Shown: positions 23,036 to 32,261 of the stretch, in pieces | How positions within the stretch are numbered: position 1 is the stretch's first letter | Layout of the letters: every line of letters begins with the position of its first letter | Assembly (NCBI GenBank): GCA_000383355.1 | Contig: KB911099.1 | Location: 6,071-39,659, forward strand | DNA: 33,589 bases | Direction: 5' to 3' | Source of the DNA: Flavobacterium sp. SCGC AAA160-P02 | GTDB lineage: Bacteria > Bacteroidota > Bacteroidia > Flavobacteriales > Flavobacteriaceae | The notes under the pieces: generated by a model | Seen by the model: only the letters and a program-made list of their open reading frames with translations | What the model was told of the DNA's origin: nothing | Database searches by the model: none | Program-made: the position numbers and the translations under genes

Positions 23036-23064
23036 AAAAGGCTTCACAGATGTGAAACCTTTTT
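23035..23064 (+). terminator. Rho-independent terminator of trpS
   Basis: AAAAAGG-C-TTCACA (23035-23048) pairs with TGTGAA-A-CCTTTTT (23051-23064), a 13-bp stem with one C-A mismatch, ending in five T. It begins at the last base of the trpS stop codon. Confidence 0.85.
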
Positions 23065-23283
23065 AGTGTTTTTAGCTATTTTTTAATTACCAATGACAAA
23101 TAATTCCTCCCATTAGAGCCATTGTAACCACACAATAACCAATATTAATAGCCACTTATTTAACTTATTTTATTTCAAATATCGATTTAAAAACAAATAC
23201 AATACCATAACCCCTTATTTAAAGCTATATCAAAGAAAACATTCGTACGTAGTCTTTATTTTTTTAAACAACCCAATACCTTA

Positions 23284-24264
23284 TTAGTTAATTCTAAGTG
23301 ATTTAGCAATTGCTTCTAATTCAAAAAGAAATTCTCTTTTATTTACAGAAGGTGCATAGGTAAATCCTTCAACAACTAAAAGTCTATCATTTTTTTGATC
23401 AATAATGGCATAGTTTACAAAAGGACCCGCCATAAAATCATTTTTAACCTCCCACTTTCCTCTAGTTTCAAATGCATTATTTCCAAGTATTTCTGTTTTT
23501 ACAGTTAAAGGAGTATAAGCCGCTTCAGTAATCATATACATTCCTTCTTTAGATCCTGGAATGTACTGTTTACCGATAGCATCTCGCATAGAAATAATAT
23601 TATCTGCTAGTAAGGTCTGTTCATTTAACGGCAATGAATACACCAAAATATTATTATTTCCGGTGCCTCTAGCAATACCACTTTGTAAATGCTGTCTTAT
23701 CCAAAGAAATTCTCCTGTATCATCTACTGTTTTAAATTCTTTTGGAATTGTTAATGAGATATTTAAATTTTTAAGCGTTTTATACATAGAATCATTCACT
23801 CTTTTTTTGAAAAAAACTCGTTGTAATAACTTAATGTCTGAATCTTTAAAAGTCTGCATCAACTCTTTCATATTATTTTTTAGAGCTGCTAATAGCCCTT
23901 CTTTATCTTTTGAAGAAACATAGACTATTGTTTGTGGACTAGCATATTTGTTGTAGGTTTTTGTATAGCTTTCTTTATCACTTAACTCAACTATGAGAAT
24001 ATTTCTATTACTTCGCATCATTGAAGTAAAACCATTTGGAGCCACATGACCAACAGATAATGTTCTTTCTGGTTGAGGTAAGCCCACTATTAGTTCACCA
24101 AACGACTTTCTAATTTCGTCTCCAGCATCACCAGCCCATAAAGAACCAGTAGCCACCACTGTAACTTTATTAAAGGCTCCTACAGACCTTGGCAATACAA
24201 CTGTATTGTCTAGACAAGAGACAAACAAAGAGGTGATAAATAGTATTGTAATTATTTTTTTCAT
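23284..24264 (-). CDS. DUF4837 family lipoprotein
   Basis: The 326-residue protein starts at the ATG at 24264 (MKKIITILFITSLFVSC), giving a lipoprotein signal peptide with the lipobox LFVSC and acylated Cys at residue 17. An in-frame upstream start inside the MltD-like gene would spoil the signal peptide and was rejected. The mature part has GSLWAGDAGDEIRKSFG near its N-terminus and is soluble. I recognise it as the Bacteroidota DUF4837 family, whose function is unknown. It begins 4 nt after the stop of the lytic transglycosylase gene, so it is the last gene of the long ricT-to-DUF4837 run and may work in the periplasm with that enzyme. No clear terminator follows. Confidence 0.8.
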   Translation of the reverse strand: MKKIITILFITSLFVSCLDNTVVLPRSVGAFNKVTVVATGSLWAGDAGDEIRKSFGELIVGLPQPERTLSVGHVAPNGFTSMMRSNRNILIVELSDKESYTKTYNKYASPQTIVYVSSKDKEGLLAALKNNMKELMQTFKDSDIKLLQRVFFKKRVNDSMYKTLKNLNISLTIPKEFKTVDDTGEFLWIRQHLQSGIARGTGNNNILVYSLPLNEQTLLADNIISMRDAIGKQYIPGSKEGMYMITEAAYTPLTVKTEILGNNAFETRGKWEVKNDFMAGPFVNYAIIDQKNDRLLVVEGFTYAPSVNKREFLFELEAIAKSLRIN

Positions 24265-24268
24265 GTGA

Positions 24269-25765
24269 TTAACTTTTAAATATTTTGAGTTTTTTTCCAG
24301 GCTGAATAGTTTTACCACTCCAAATATTGTTCCATTCTTTAATTTGATTCACAGAAACTTTTTTAAATTTTTTTGCGATGGTCCAAAGAGAGTCTCCTTT
24401 TTTAACAATATAAATTGTTGGAGTTTCTTTTGTTGTATTATTAATAGCAGATGTTTTTGATGATTTTGGCACACGTAATCTTTTAGGATATATGCTTAGT
24501 CGCTGTCCTATTTTTAAATTGGTGTTTTTAAGCCCATTCCATCGCTTAATATCACTTACCCTAACCCCATATTTATAGGCTATTTTACCTAAATAATCAC
24601 CATTTTTAACCCTGTAACGGATTCGCTTATCCATTTCAAAATATTGAGGTAATGGCTTCTCTCTTTTTGCCGCATCTGCATCAACTAAAGCATAGAGCTT
24701 AGTCTCATTTTTCAAAAAAACATCTGCTTGCTTTTTTGGAATTCTTAAGGTGTATTCTTTTCCCTTAATAAAGGGTATAATATCTAATTTATATTCTGGA
24801 TTTAAGAATTGTAACATGGCTGTTTCAATACCTGTTTGCTCTGTGATTTGGTCAAAACTTACCGTTTTTTTTATGTGAATTGTATCTGTTTCAAAAAAAT
24901 GAATTGATGGAGCACTTCCGGTCAACTGGTGTTCTTGTGCATAGGTAAATAAATACATCGTTGCATAAAAAGCTGGTACATAACCTGCCGTTTCTCTTGG
25001 TAAATAGGGTCTTATATTCCAATAGTTTTTATATCCTCCGGAACGTCTTATTGCCTTACTTACATTTCCTGGTCCAGAGTTATATGCTGCAAGGGCTAAA
25101 TCCCAATCTCCAAATATTTTATATAAGTCATTTAAATAGTTACATGCTGCAATGGTAGCTTTCAGAGGATCTTGTCTTTCATCTACATATGAGCTTACTT
25201 TTAATTTGTATTGTTTCCCTGTTGGGTACATAAATTGCCATAGACCAGTGGCACCAACCCTAGATTTTGCTTTTGGTTTTAACGCAGATTCTACCAAGGC
25301 AAGATATTTCATCTCTAAAGGAATGTCATATTGGTCTAGATACTTTTCAATCATTGGAAAATAATACGCCGCCCTTGCCATAAAATTTGGATAATATTTT
25401 CTTCTGTTTTTTAAATACGATTTAATTATTTTTTCTAGCGCAGGGTTGTAAGCAAGATGAAAAGGAGTTGTTTCATTAATTTTAGCGAGTCTTTCTTTTA
25501 ACAAGGAAGCACCTAAAGCTACTTCTGAAACATCTGTAGTATCTGTATTAGAGATATAGTATGCTCTAATTTCATCCATAAAAACAGATTGAAGTTGGTT
25601 TTCTAAAACCAAACTATCTATAAGTGCAATATCTTTACTTGTATACAAGACATCTTGTTGTACTTGTTTTACAGAATCTTTAACAACAGTAGTGCTGTCT
25701 TTTTTCACTTGTGAAAAAGCAAGTGTTGATAGTGTAAAAAGAACTAAAAAATACGTTTTTTTCAT
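24269..25765 (-). CDS. mltD: Membrane-bound lytic transglycosylase with two LysM domains (MltD-like)
   Basis: The 498-residue protein has a signal peptide (1-18, LAFS) and a family-23 lytic transglycosylase domain (about 140-265). This contains ALVESALKPKAKS with catalytic E159, GATGLWQFMY, and LALAAYNSGPGNV. Two LysM peptidoglycan-binding domains close the protein, at about 377-422 (RYRVKNGDYLGKIAYKYGV) and 451-497 (YIVKKGDSLWTIAKKF). It cleaves the glycan strand of peptidoglycan to 1,6-anhydro ends in the periplasm. The sequence lacks an obvious lipobox Cys, unlike E. coli MltD, so it may be periplasmic. It starts 3 nt after the exonuclease III stop and precedes the DUF4837 lipoprotein by 4 nt. 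Confidence 0.9.
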   Translation of the reverse strand: MKKTYFLVLFTLSTLAFSQVKKDSTTVVKDSVKQVQQDVLYTSKDIALIDSLVLENQLQSVFMDEIRAYYISNTDTTDVSEVALGASLLKERLAKINETTPFHLAYNPALEKIIKSYLKNRRKYYPNFMARAAYYFPMIEKYLDQYDIPLEMKYLALVESALKPKAKSRVGATGLWQFMYPTGKQYKLKVSSYVDERQDPLKATIAACNYLNDLYKIFGDWDLALAAYNSGPGNVSKAIRRSGGYKNYWNIRPYLPRETAGYVPAFYATMYLFTYAQEHQLTGSAPSIHFFETDTIHIKKTVSFDQITEQTGIETAMLQFLNPEYKLDIIPFIKGKEYTLRIPKKQADVFLKNETKLYALVDADAAKREKPLPQYFEMDKRIRYRVKNGDYLGKIAYKYGVRVSDIKRWNGLKNTNLKIGQRLSIYPKRLRVPKSSKTSAINNTTKETPTIYIVKKGDSLWTIAKKFKKVSVNQIKEWNNIWSGKTIQPGKKLKIFKS

Positions 25766-25768
25766 TGA

Positions 25769-26530
25769 TTAAAATTGTAATTCTACTCCAATAGGACAGT
25801 GATCTGAGTGTATTGCTTCTGGCAAAATAAATGCTCTAGAGATATGGTCTTTTAAAGGTTCCGATACCATATTATAATCTATTCTCCAGCCTTTATTATT
25901 AGCTCTAGAATTTGCTCTATAACTCCACCAGCTATAGTGATGTGCTTCTTTGTTTAGATGACGAAAACTATCTATAAAACCACTATTTATAAAGTTACCA
26001 ATCCAGTGTCTTTCTTCTGGCAAAAAACCTGAAACACCTTTCATTTTTGGGTTGTGAATGTCTATGGCTTCGTGACAAATATTGTAATCTCCACAAACAA
26101 CTAGGTTAGGTATTTCTTCTTGTAAGCATGTTAAATAGTCTTGGATTTCCTTCATATAATTGAACTTAAAATCTAATCTTGCTTGATTGGTTCCGGAGGG
26201 TAAATACATACTCATTACAGATACCTGATCAAAATCTACTCGAAGATTTCTTCCTTCAAAATCCATGGTTTCAATACCTGTTCCGTACTCAACATGGTTT
26301 GGTTTTTCTTTGCAAAAAACAGCCACTCCAGAATATCCTTTCTTTTGTGCAGAAAACCAATATTGATATGGGTACCCTGCTAAGTCAAAACCTTCAGAAG
26401 GTACCTGATCTTTCTGTGCTTTTGTTTCTTGAATACAGATAACATCTGGATTGGCAGCTTTCAGCCAATCTAACCAACCTTTTTTTATGGCTGCTCTAAT
26501 TCCGTTTACGTTGTATGAAATGATTTTCAT
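25769..26530 (-). CDS. xth: Exodeoxyribonuclease III (AP endonuclease)
   Basis: The 253-residue protein is of the ExoIII/APE1 type, cutting DNA 5' to abasic sites and trimming 3' ends in base-excision repair. Conserved motifs: MKIISYNVNGIRAA at the N-terminus, CIQETKAQ with the metal-binding Glu, YSGVAVFCK, VVCGDYNICHEAIDI, WWSYRANSRANNKGWRIDY, and IHSDHCPIGVEL with the catalytic His. All active-site blocks are intact and length is normal. It lies 2 nt after a small membrane protein gene and 3 nt before the lytic transglycosylase, inside a long minus-strand run. Confidence 0.95.
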   Translation of the reverse strand: MKIISYNVNGIRAAIKKGWLDWLKAANPDVICIQETKAQKDQVPSEGFDLAGYPYQYWFSAQKKGYSGVAVFCKEKPNHVEYGTGIETMDFEGRNLRVDFDQVSVMSMYLPSGTNQARLDFKFNYMKEIQDYLTCLQEEIPNLVVCGDYNICHEAIDIHNPKMKGVSGFLPEERHWIGNFINSGFIDSFRHLNKEAHHYSWWSYRANSRANNKGWRIDYNMVSEPLKDHISRAFILPEAIHSDHCPIGVELQF

Positions 26531-26532
26531 GT

Positions 26533-26757
26533 TTAATTAATAATCTTAGATTTCTTATAAAACAACCAAGTTACTTGTTCTCTTCTTCCTGTTTGAGCGT
26601 CTAACGTTTTTACTCTTGGTGATAAAATAAAAGCAATTCCTATATTTGTAATGATAGTGTAAAAGTTAGGCTCATATTCTAAAATTTCATAAATAAAGAA
26701 TCCTATTAAAACAATTAATAGTGGGAAAATTAAACTGTAATATTTAGTGTATTTCAT
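26533..26757 (-). CDS. Small membrane protein, unknown function
   Basis: A 74-residue ORF has two hydrophobic segments (about 8-25 and 32-46) and a polar C-terminal tail ending KKSKIIN, so it is probably a two-helix inner-membrane protein. I do not recognise a family. Support for it being real: it fills the space exactly between the CoA-transferase B subunit (10 nt away) and exonuclease III (2 nt away) in the same direction, with an ATG start and no competing ORF. Nothing in it indicates a function, and its place in the operon does not point to one. Confidence 0.7.
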   Translation of the reverse strand: MKYTKYYSLIFPLLIVLIGFFIYEILEYEPNFYTIITNIGIAFILSPRVKTLDAQTGRREQVTWLFYKKSKIIN

Positions 26758-26767
26758 TGATTTGGTA

Positions 26768-27421
26768 TTAAATATCCATTTCTGGAATTTCTCCCTCTAT
26801 AATTAAAGTTCCTTCGGTAGCATTTTGAATAACTTCAACACTAACACCAGGTGCTCTTTCTAATAAATAGAACTGATTGTTTTTAATTTCCAAAACAGCT
26901 AAGTTTGTGACTACTTTAGTAACACAACCTACTCCCGTAAGTGGTAAAGAACATTTTTTTAACAGCTTAGATTCTCCTCGTTTATTGGTGTGCATCATGG
27001 CCACTATAATTGTTTCTGCCGATGCTACTAAATCCATTGCGCCTCCCATTCCTTTCACCATTTTCCCTGGAATTTTCCAGTTAGCTATGTCTCCATTTTC
27101 AGAAACTTCCATAGCTCCTAAAATGGTTAAGTGAACATGTTTGCCTCGTATCATGGCAAAACTAGTAGCAGAATCAAAGAAACTTGCCCCTGGCAAAGAA
27201 GTAATAGTTTGTTTTCCTGCATTTATTATATCTGCATCTTCTTCTCCTTTAAAGGGAAAAGGCCCCATTCCTAAGACTCCGTTTTCACTTTGAAATTCTA
27301 CATCAATATCATCTCTAACAAAGTTGGCTACTAAAGTAGGAATACCTATTCCTAGGTTTACATAAAACCCGTCCTGTACTTCCTTTGCAATTCTTTTAGC
27401 TATTCCATTTTTATCTAACAT
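26768..27421 (-). CDS. scoB: 3-oxoacid CoA-transferase subunit B
   Basis: The 217-residue protein is the beta subunit of succinyl-CoA:3-ketoacid (acetoacetate) CoA-transferase, which exchanges CoA between succinyl-CoA and acetoacetate in ketone-body and lysine/leucine catabolism. It contains NLGIGIPTLVANF and FQSENGVLGMGPFP, with E46 as the catalytic glutamate that forms the acyl and CoA adducts, and GGAMDLVASAETIIV later. It starts 2 nt after the A subunit, so the two are coupled. Acetoacetyl-CoA formed here would feed the same pathways as the glutaryl-CoA dehydrogenase product elsewhere in the window, a loose functional link only. Confidence 0.93.
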   Translation of the reverse strand: MLDKNGIAKRIAKEVQDGFYVNLGIGIPTLVANFVRDDIDVEFQSENGVLGMGPFPFKGEEDADIINAGKQTITSLPGASFFDSATSFAMIRGKHVHLTILGAMEVSENGDIANWKIPGKMVKGMGGAMDLVASAETIIVAMMHTNKRGESKLLKKCSLPLTGVGCVTKVVTNLAVLEIKNNQFYLLERAPGVSVEVIQNATEGTLIIEGEIPEMDI

Positions 27422-27423
27422 AA

Positions 27424-28125
27424 CTAACTTCTTGATCTTACGGTTCTTTGTTCTATTCTTTTTTCAAACTTCTCTCCTTGAAAAATACGTTGTACAAAAA
27501 TTCCAGGTGTATGAATTTGATTAGGATCTAATACTCCTAGAGGAACCAATTCTTCAACCTCTGCAACAGTAATGGTTGCTGCTCCACACATTAATGGATT
27601 AAAATTACGCGCAGTTCCTTTAAAAATTAAATTTCCTGCGGCATCGCCTTTCCATGCTTTTACAAAAGCAAAATCTGCTTTGTAAGCCATCTCTAAAACA
27701 TGCATTTTACCTTCAAAATTTCTTGTTTCTTTTCCTTCTGCTACTTCGGTCCCATAACCTGCTGGGGTGTAAAATGCAGGAAACCCTGCCTGAGCAGCTC
27801 TACATTTTTCCGCTAAAGTTCCTTGCGGGGTTAGCTCAACTTCTAATTCTCCAGACAACATTTGGCGTTCAAATTCGTCATTTTCTCCTACATAAGAAGA
27901 AATCATTTTTTTAATTTGCTTGTTTTGTAATAAGAGTCCTAATCCAAAATCATCAATCCCTGCATTATTAGAAATACAGGTAACATTTTTAACACCTCTT
28001 CTAACTAATTCTGCTATAGCATTTTCTGGAATTCCACACAAGCCAAAGCCACCTAACATAAATGTCATGTTATTTGAAACACCTATTAATGCCTCTTCAA
28101 CATTGTTTACTTTTTTATTGATCAT
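27424..28125 (-). CDS. scoA: 3-oxoacid CoA-transferase subunit A
   Basis: The 233-residue alpha subunit shows [16 protein letters not shown] and [12 protein letters not shown] near the N-terminus, then [26 protein letters not shown], and [10 protein letters not shown] near the C-terminus, all typical of the A chain of succinyl-CoA:3-ketoacid CoA-transferase. It pairs with the B subunit encoded directly downstream. 51 nt separate it from the PBP1A stop; the gap holds a TTAAC-GAT-GTTAA inverted repeat (28169-28181) whose meaning is unclear, and no clear promoter, so it may be read from upstream. Confidence 0.93.
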   Translation of the reverse strand: MINKKVNNVEEALIGVSNNMTFMLGGFGLCGIPENAIAELVRRGVKNVTCISNNAGIDDFGLGLLLQNKQIKKMISSYVGENDEFERQMLSGELEVELTPQGTLAEKCRAAQAGFPAFYTPAGYGTEVAEGKETRNFEGKMHVLEMAYKADFAFVKAWKGDAAGNLIFKGTARNFNPLMCGAATITVAEVEELVPLGVLDPNQIHTPGIFVQRIFQGEKFEKRIEQRTVRSRS

Positions 28126-28176
28126 TTTATCTTTTTTATGAGATACTAAAACCAGTTAAGCTACACATTAACGATG

Positions 28177-30468
28177 TTAAAAATCTGTATCGTCATCTAC
28201 TGGTGGTCTTTTTTTAATTTTATTTACAGGCTCTTTGCCACAATTGGTATCTATACCAACATATTCCGGTTTTTCAAAATCTTCTTGACTTATATTTAGC
28301 GTTGTATCTGCATACACTTTCTTCATAAACAATGCCCAAGTTGGAAGAGACATAGTTGCTCCTTGACCTTCGGCTATTTTTTCAAAATGAACAGCCCTAT
28401 CTTCACCACCAGTCCAAACGCCTGTTGCTAAATTTGGCACAACTCCCATAAACCATCCATCTGTCTGATTTTGGGTTGTTCCAGTTTTACCAGCTATCGG
28501 ATTTGTAAATTCATACGGAAACCCTGTAATAATATCTTTATAATAATGTGCAGAAGTTCTTAACCTAACCCCAGAACCTGCTGTGGTAACACCCTTTAAT
28601 AATTCTAATACCACATAGGCAGATTCTTCACTCAGCACCTCATTAGTTTTTGGTGTAAAATCTGCTAAAACAGTTCCGTTTTTATCTTCAATACGCAATA
28701 ACATATTTGGTTCTACTCGCATTCCTTTGTTGGCAAAAGTTGCATATGCACCTGTCATTTCCATTAGAGACAATTCTACAGAACCAAGAGCTATTGACGG
28801 TGATTTAGGGATCCTACTCTCTATCCCTGCAGATTTTGCCAAACGAGCCACATTTGCTGGTGTAACCATATCTATTAATCTTGCTGATATAACGTTTACA
28901 GATTTTGCTAAAGCTTCTTTTAAAGAAATTTCACCTCCATATTTTTCGCCAGAATTTTTGGGAGTCCAAGCCTTAGGAATACCAAATCTTCCTTTTGGAA
29001 TAGTGTAAGGAGTATTGGAAAATTTTTCACATGGAGACAAACGCAACTGATTAATGGCCGTTGCATATACAAATGGTTTAAATGTAGAGCCTACTTGTCT
29101 TTTTCCTTGTTCTACGTGATCGTATTTAAAATATTTATGGTTAATACCGCCAACCCAGGCTTTAATGTGACCTGTTTGTGGTTCTATAGACAATAAACCA
29201 GATCTTAAAATGGTCTTATAATACTGAATAGAATCATTTGGAGACAGAATAGTATCTACTTCTCTTTGAGCATTCCATGAGAAAACTCGCATGTCTGTTT
29301 TTGCATCAAAGGCAGAATCTATTTGTTTTTCAGAATAGCCATTCTTTTTCATTTTTCTATAACGCTCAGATCTTTTTCTAGCTCTTGTGTAAATAGAAGT
29401 AACTTGTTCTTCTTCTAAATCATAAAAAGGTGCTGACTCATTATTTTTCTGTTCTTTAAAAAAGTAGCTCTGAAGATTAGACATATGTTCTTGCACTGCT
29501 TCCTGCGCATATTGCTGCATTCTAGAATCTAGCGTTACATAGATTTTTAACCCATCTCTATTAATATTGTATAATTCGCCATTGGGTTTTGGATTGTTTT
29601 TAGTCCATTTCTTAAGATAGTCTCTTAAGTATTCTCTAAAGTAGGTAGCCAATCCATCATTATGGCTTTCTGGAGTGAAGTTTATTTTTAATGGTAACTG
29701 TTGTAATGAATCTTTTTCTTGTTGAGTTATAAATTCATTTTTAGCCATTTGAGCAAAAACTACATTTCTTCTAATAAGTGATTTCCCTTTTGAAATTTCT
29801 CTGTTAGGATTAAACTGCCGTGGGTTTTTTAACATGGCAACTAAAATAGCAGATTCTTGAATATCTAAATCTTTAGGCTCTTTACCAAAATATATTCTTG
29901 AAGCAGATCTAATTCCAATAGCATTAAAGAGGAAGCCTTGCGTGTTTAAATACATGGCTACAATCTCATTTTTAGTATACTGCCGCTCTAACTTGGTAGC
30001 TACTATCCACTCTTTTACTTTTTGCGTTAATCTTTTTACTGTGCTGCTAGACCCTCCTTTATTAAATAAGTTTTTAGCTAATTGCTGGGTAATTGTACTG
30101 GCTCCGCCGCCTTTTCCTAGTTTTACAATAGCTCTTGCCAATCCTCTAAAATCTATTCCAGAATGTTCATAGAAACGCTCGTCTTCAGTGGCAATTAGTG
30201 CGTTTACAAGGTTGTCTGGAAGATCTTTAAACCCAACAGGAGTCCTATTTTTAAATGCATATTTCCCTAAGGTTACTCCATCTGAAGAGATTACTTCAGT
30301 TGCTAAATTTTTTTCTGGGTTTTCTAATTCTTCAAATGTGGGGAGCTCACCAAAAACACCCCAAGATGCTAATAGAAACACCAGTAAAAAAGCTATAAAA
30401 CCTCCTAAAACGACCATCCAAAATCGTATGATATATTTTTTGAAATTTGTTTGTTCCTTTTTTGCCAT
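28177..30468 (-). CDS. mrcA: Class A penicillin-binding protein (PBP1A type)
   Basis: The 763-residue bifunctional peptidoglycan synthase has a cytoplasmic tail, one membrane anchor (about 13-37) and a glycosyltransferase-51 domain. That domain carries ATEDERFYEHSGID (catalytic E95) and STITQQLAKNLF. The transpeptidase domain has all three penicillin-binding motifs: STFK (S461-K464), SVN (523-525) and KTG (661-663). It polymerises and cross-links peptidoglycan at the outer face of the inner membrane. The C-terminus is polar and Lys/Asp-rich. The start lies 1 nt after the gldH stop, so they are cotranscribed; the gldH-pbp1A order is, as I recall it, common in flavobacteria. Confidence 0.95.
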   Translation of the reverse strand: MAKKEQTNFKKYIIRFWMVVLGGFIAFLLVFLLASWGVFGELPTFEELENPEKNLATEVISSDGVTLGKYAFKNRTPVGFKDLPDNLVNALIATEDERFYEHSGIDFRGLARAIVKLGKGGGASTITQQLAKNLFNKGGSSSTVKRLTQKVKEWIVATKLERQYTKNEIVAMYLNTQGFLFNAIGIRSASRIYFGKEPKDLDIQESAILVAMLKNPRQFNPNREISKGKSLIRRNVVFAQMAKNEFITQQEKDSLQQLPLKINFTPESHNDGLATYFREYLRDYLKKWTKNNPKPNGELYNINRDGLKIYVTLDSRMQQYAQEAVQEHMSNLQSYFFKEQKNNESAPFYDLEEEQVTSIYTRARKRSERYRKMKKNGYSEKQIDSAFDAKTDMRVFSWNAQREVDTILSPNDSIQYYKTILRSGLLSIEPQTGHIKAWVGGINHKYFKYDHVEQGKRQVGSTFKPFVYATAINQLRLSPCEKFSNTPYTIPKGRFGIPKAWTPKNSGEKYGGEISLKEALAKSVNVISARLIDMVTPANVARLAKSAGIESRIPKSPSIALGSVELSLMEMTGAYATFANKGMRVEPNMLLRIEDKNGTVLADFTPKTNEVLSEESAYVVLELLKGVTTAGSGVRLRTSAHYYKDIITGFPYEFTNPIAGKTGTTQNQTDGWFMGVVPNLATGVWTGGEDRAVHFEKIAEGQGATMSLPTWALFMKKVYADTTLNISQEDFEKPEYVGIDTNCGKEPVNKIKKRPPVDDDTDF

Positions 30469-30469
30469 T

Positions 30470-30973
30470 CTAATTTACTTTTTCAATCCTAAGACCAACA
30501 TCTGTAATTCCTTGTAATTGGTTAATTCCATTAACACTTCCATTATTTCTCATAGCTTGCCAAATTGAGACAGTGTATGTTCCTGAGATTGGAAAAATAC
30601 TATTTTCTTTTAAAATAAGCTTACTGTGCTTTATTTCTGAAATTCCATTTCCTAAAAATTTTCCATTTTTATCAGCCATTTCATATTGAAGAGTATCTAC
30701 AATTTTCTTGCCATTCGGAAAAATAACGTTGGTAATTAAGAATAAATTACTGTATGGGTACAATTTATTATTTCTAATAGTAACATACAGGTTATTTCTA
30801 GAGATTGTATCTGTAATTTCAGCCCGAAAGTTTATTGACTCAGCTTGGGGCCAACTATTGTTTTCAAGTGATTTATATTCATCAAAAACTCTATTAGAAT
30901 CGCAAGAGATAAACACAAGAAACACCCCTAAAATAAGAATTAATCTCTTACTGTTGTTGGTTGCTATTACCAT
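30470..30973 (-). CDS. gldH: Gliding motility lipoprotein GldH
   Basis: From the ATG at 30973 the 167-residue product has a lipoprotein signal peptide, ending VFISC with the acylated Cys at residue 24, then SNRVFDEYKSLENNSWP, as expected for GldH. GldH is needed for gliding and for the function or stability of other gliding/type IX secretion components in Flavobacterium johnsoniae. The ORF stays open far upstream, but only this start gives a signal peptide at the N-terminus. The start overlaps the 3' end of ricT by 26 nt, in another frame, over the low-complexity C-terminal tail of RicT. Confidence 0.88.
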   Translation of the reverse strand: MVIATNNSKRLILILGVFLVFISCDSNRVFDEYKSLENNSWPQAESINFRAEITDTISRNNLYVTIRNNKLYPYSNLFLITNVIFPNGKKIVDTLQYEMADKNGKFLGNGISEIKHSKLILKENSIFPISGTYTVSIWQAMRNNGSVNGINQLQGITDVGLRIEKVN

Positions 30974-32261
30974 TTGGCTTGGGTTTTCTTCTTCTCTTGT
31001 TTTGTGGCTTATTCTGACTACTATTCCTTTTCTGATTGCTTGAACTACTACTATTGCTACTTGACTGGCCAAGGTTATTCGATTTTTGTTGACTCTTTGC
31101 ATGGGCCGGTTTAGCACCTGTAGCTACTTTTTTTCTATTATTATTCCTATTTCTTCTTCTACTCTTTTTAGGAACATCAAAACGTGTAAGGCTATCTTGG
31201 CCTACAACATTCTCAAAATCAACTGTTACAACCTCTTCTATTTCAGATTCATATTCTTCTAACGGAATTGAAACTTCATCATTTTTATTTAATTCTATTA
31301 TTTCAAGTACTTGTTCTAGGTTTAATTTAAACCATTTAGATCTATTTTCTTTATAGGTATACCAAAGTGTTTTTTTAAAGATGTCCATTTTTACAAACTC
31401 TGCATCTCCTTTTTCTGTTTTTAAAATCTTTTCTTGTTTTGGAAAATCATTTAAAGCATCTAAGTAAGTATCTAATTCAAAATTTAAACAACATTTTAAT
31501 TTTCCACATTGACCTGCTAATTTTAAAGGATTTAAAGATAATTGCTGATAACGAGCCGCGGTTGTTGTTACTTTTCTAAAATCTGTAAGCCACGTAGAAC
31601 AGCATAGCTCTCTACCACACGAGCCAATACCTCCTAAACGAGCGGCTTCTTGTCTTGCGCCAACCTGTTTCATTTCTACTCTAATTGAAAAAGCACCTGC
31701 TAAATCTTTAATTAGTTGTCTAAAATCTACTCGAGTATCTGCTGTGTAATAAAACGTTGCTTTGTTTCCATCTCCTTGATATTCTACATCAGAAAGCTTC
31801 ATTTTTAACCCTAATCTTCCTAAAATTTCTCTGCCTCTTTTTTGAGTTTCTAATTCTCGATTTCGAGCTTTTTCCCAAACTTCAATATCTCTTTGAGAAG
31901 CTTTTCGATAGATTTTCTTTACCTCTTCGCTGTCAAAAGATACTTTTCTTTTTTTCATTTGTACTTTCACCAATTCTCCGCCTAAAGAAACAATACCAAT
32001 ATCGTGCCCTGGAGATCCTTCAACTGCAACAACATCTCCCATTGAGATGGTTAATTTTTCTGTATTTTTAAAAAAGTGCTTTCGTCCGTTTTTAAAACGA
32101 ACTTCGTAAATATTGAAAGGAGTTTCATTACTTGGTAATGTCATGTTAGACAACCAATCAAATACAGATAATTTTTCACAACCTCCTGTTGTGCAACTTC
32201 CATTGCTCTTACACCCCTTTGGTTTACCGTCTTCTCCAGTACCACAACTTCCACATGCCAT
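30948..32261 (-). CDS. ricT: RicT-like PSP1 domain protein
   Basis: The 437-residue protein contains the PSP1 domain (about 50-270) with GSCGRELCCSTWL (C215, C220, C221) and LAGQCGKLKCCLNFELD (C252, C257, C258). These cysteines in the Bacillus homologue RicT (YaaT) take part in an iron-sulfur-bearing Ric complex that affects RNase Y and mRNA processing. A second Cys group at the N-terminus (C3, C6, C17, C23, C28) could bind another metal. The tail from about 355 is disordered, rich in S, N, Q, K and R, and overlaps the gldH start. The role in Bacteroidota, which may use different RNases, is unproven. It begins the long minus-strand operon and has a hairpin-rich leader. Confidence 0.88.
   Translation of the reverse strand: MACGSCGTGEDGKPKGCKSNGSCTTGGCEKLSVFDWLSNMTLPSNETPFNIYEVRFKNGRKHFFKNTEKLTISMGDVVAVEGSPGHDIGIVSLGGELVKVQMKKRKVSFDSEEVKKIYRKASQRDIEVWEKARNRELETQKRGREILGRLGLKMKLSDVEYQGDGNKATFYYTADTRVDFRQLIKDLAGAFSIRVEMKQVGARQEAARLGGIGSCGRELCCSTWLTDFRKVTTTAARYQQLSLNPLKLAGQCGKLKCCLNFELDTYLDALNDFPKQEKILKTEKGDAEFVKMDIFKKTLWYTYKENRSKWFKLNLEQVLEIIELNKNDEVSIPLEEYESEIEEVVTVDFENVVGQDSLTRFDVPKKSRRRNRNNNRKKVATGAKPAHAKSQQKSNNLGQSSSNSSSSSNQKRNSSQNKPQNKRRRKPKPNGNSNQQQ

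Noticed and set aside
23065..23283. Short minus-strand peptides between trpS and the DUF4837 gene, including a hydrophobic 23-codon GTG-started ORF
   Set aside because: All are under 25 codons, split by stops, and lack a promoter box or known motif; they look like random ORFs in AT-rich spacer.
24265..24318. N-terminal extension of the DUF4837 lipoprotein
   Set aside because: It overlaps the MltD-like gene and places 18 residues ahead of a clean lipoprotein signal peptide.
28169..28181. Inverted repeat TTAAC-GAT-GTTAA between pbp1A and scoA as an operator or terminator
   Set aside because: Only 5-bp arms, partly inside the pbp1A stop region, with no T-run; too weak to call.
30974..31117. 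N-terminal extension of gldH to an upstream start
   Set aside because: It would bury the lipoprotein signal peptide and lies wholly within ricT; the ATG at 30973 gives a proper lipobox.
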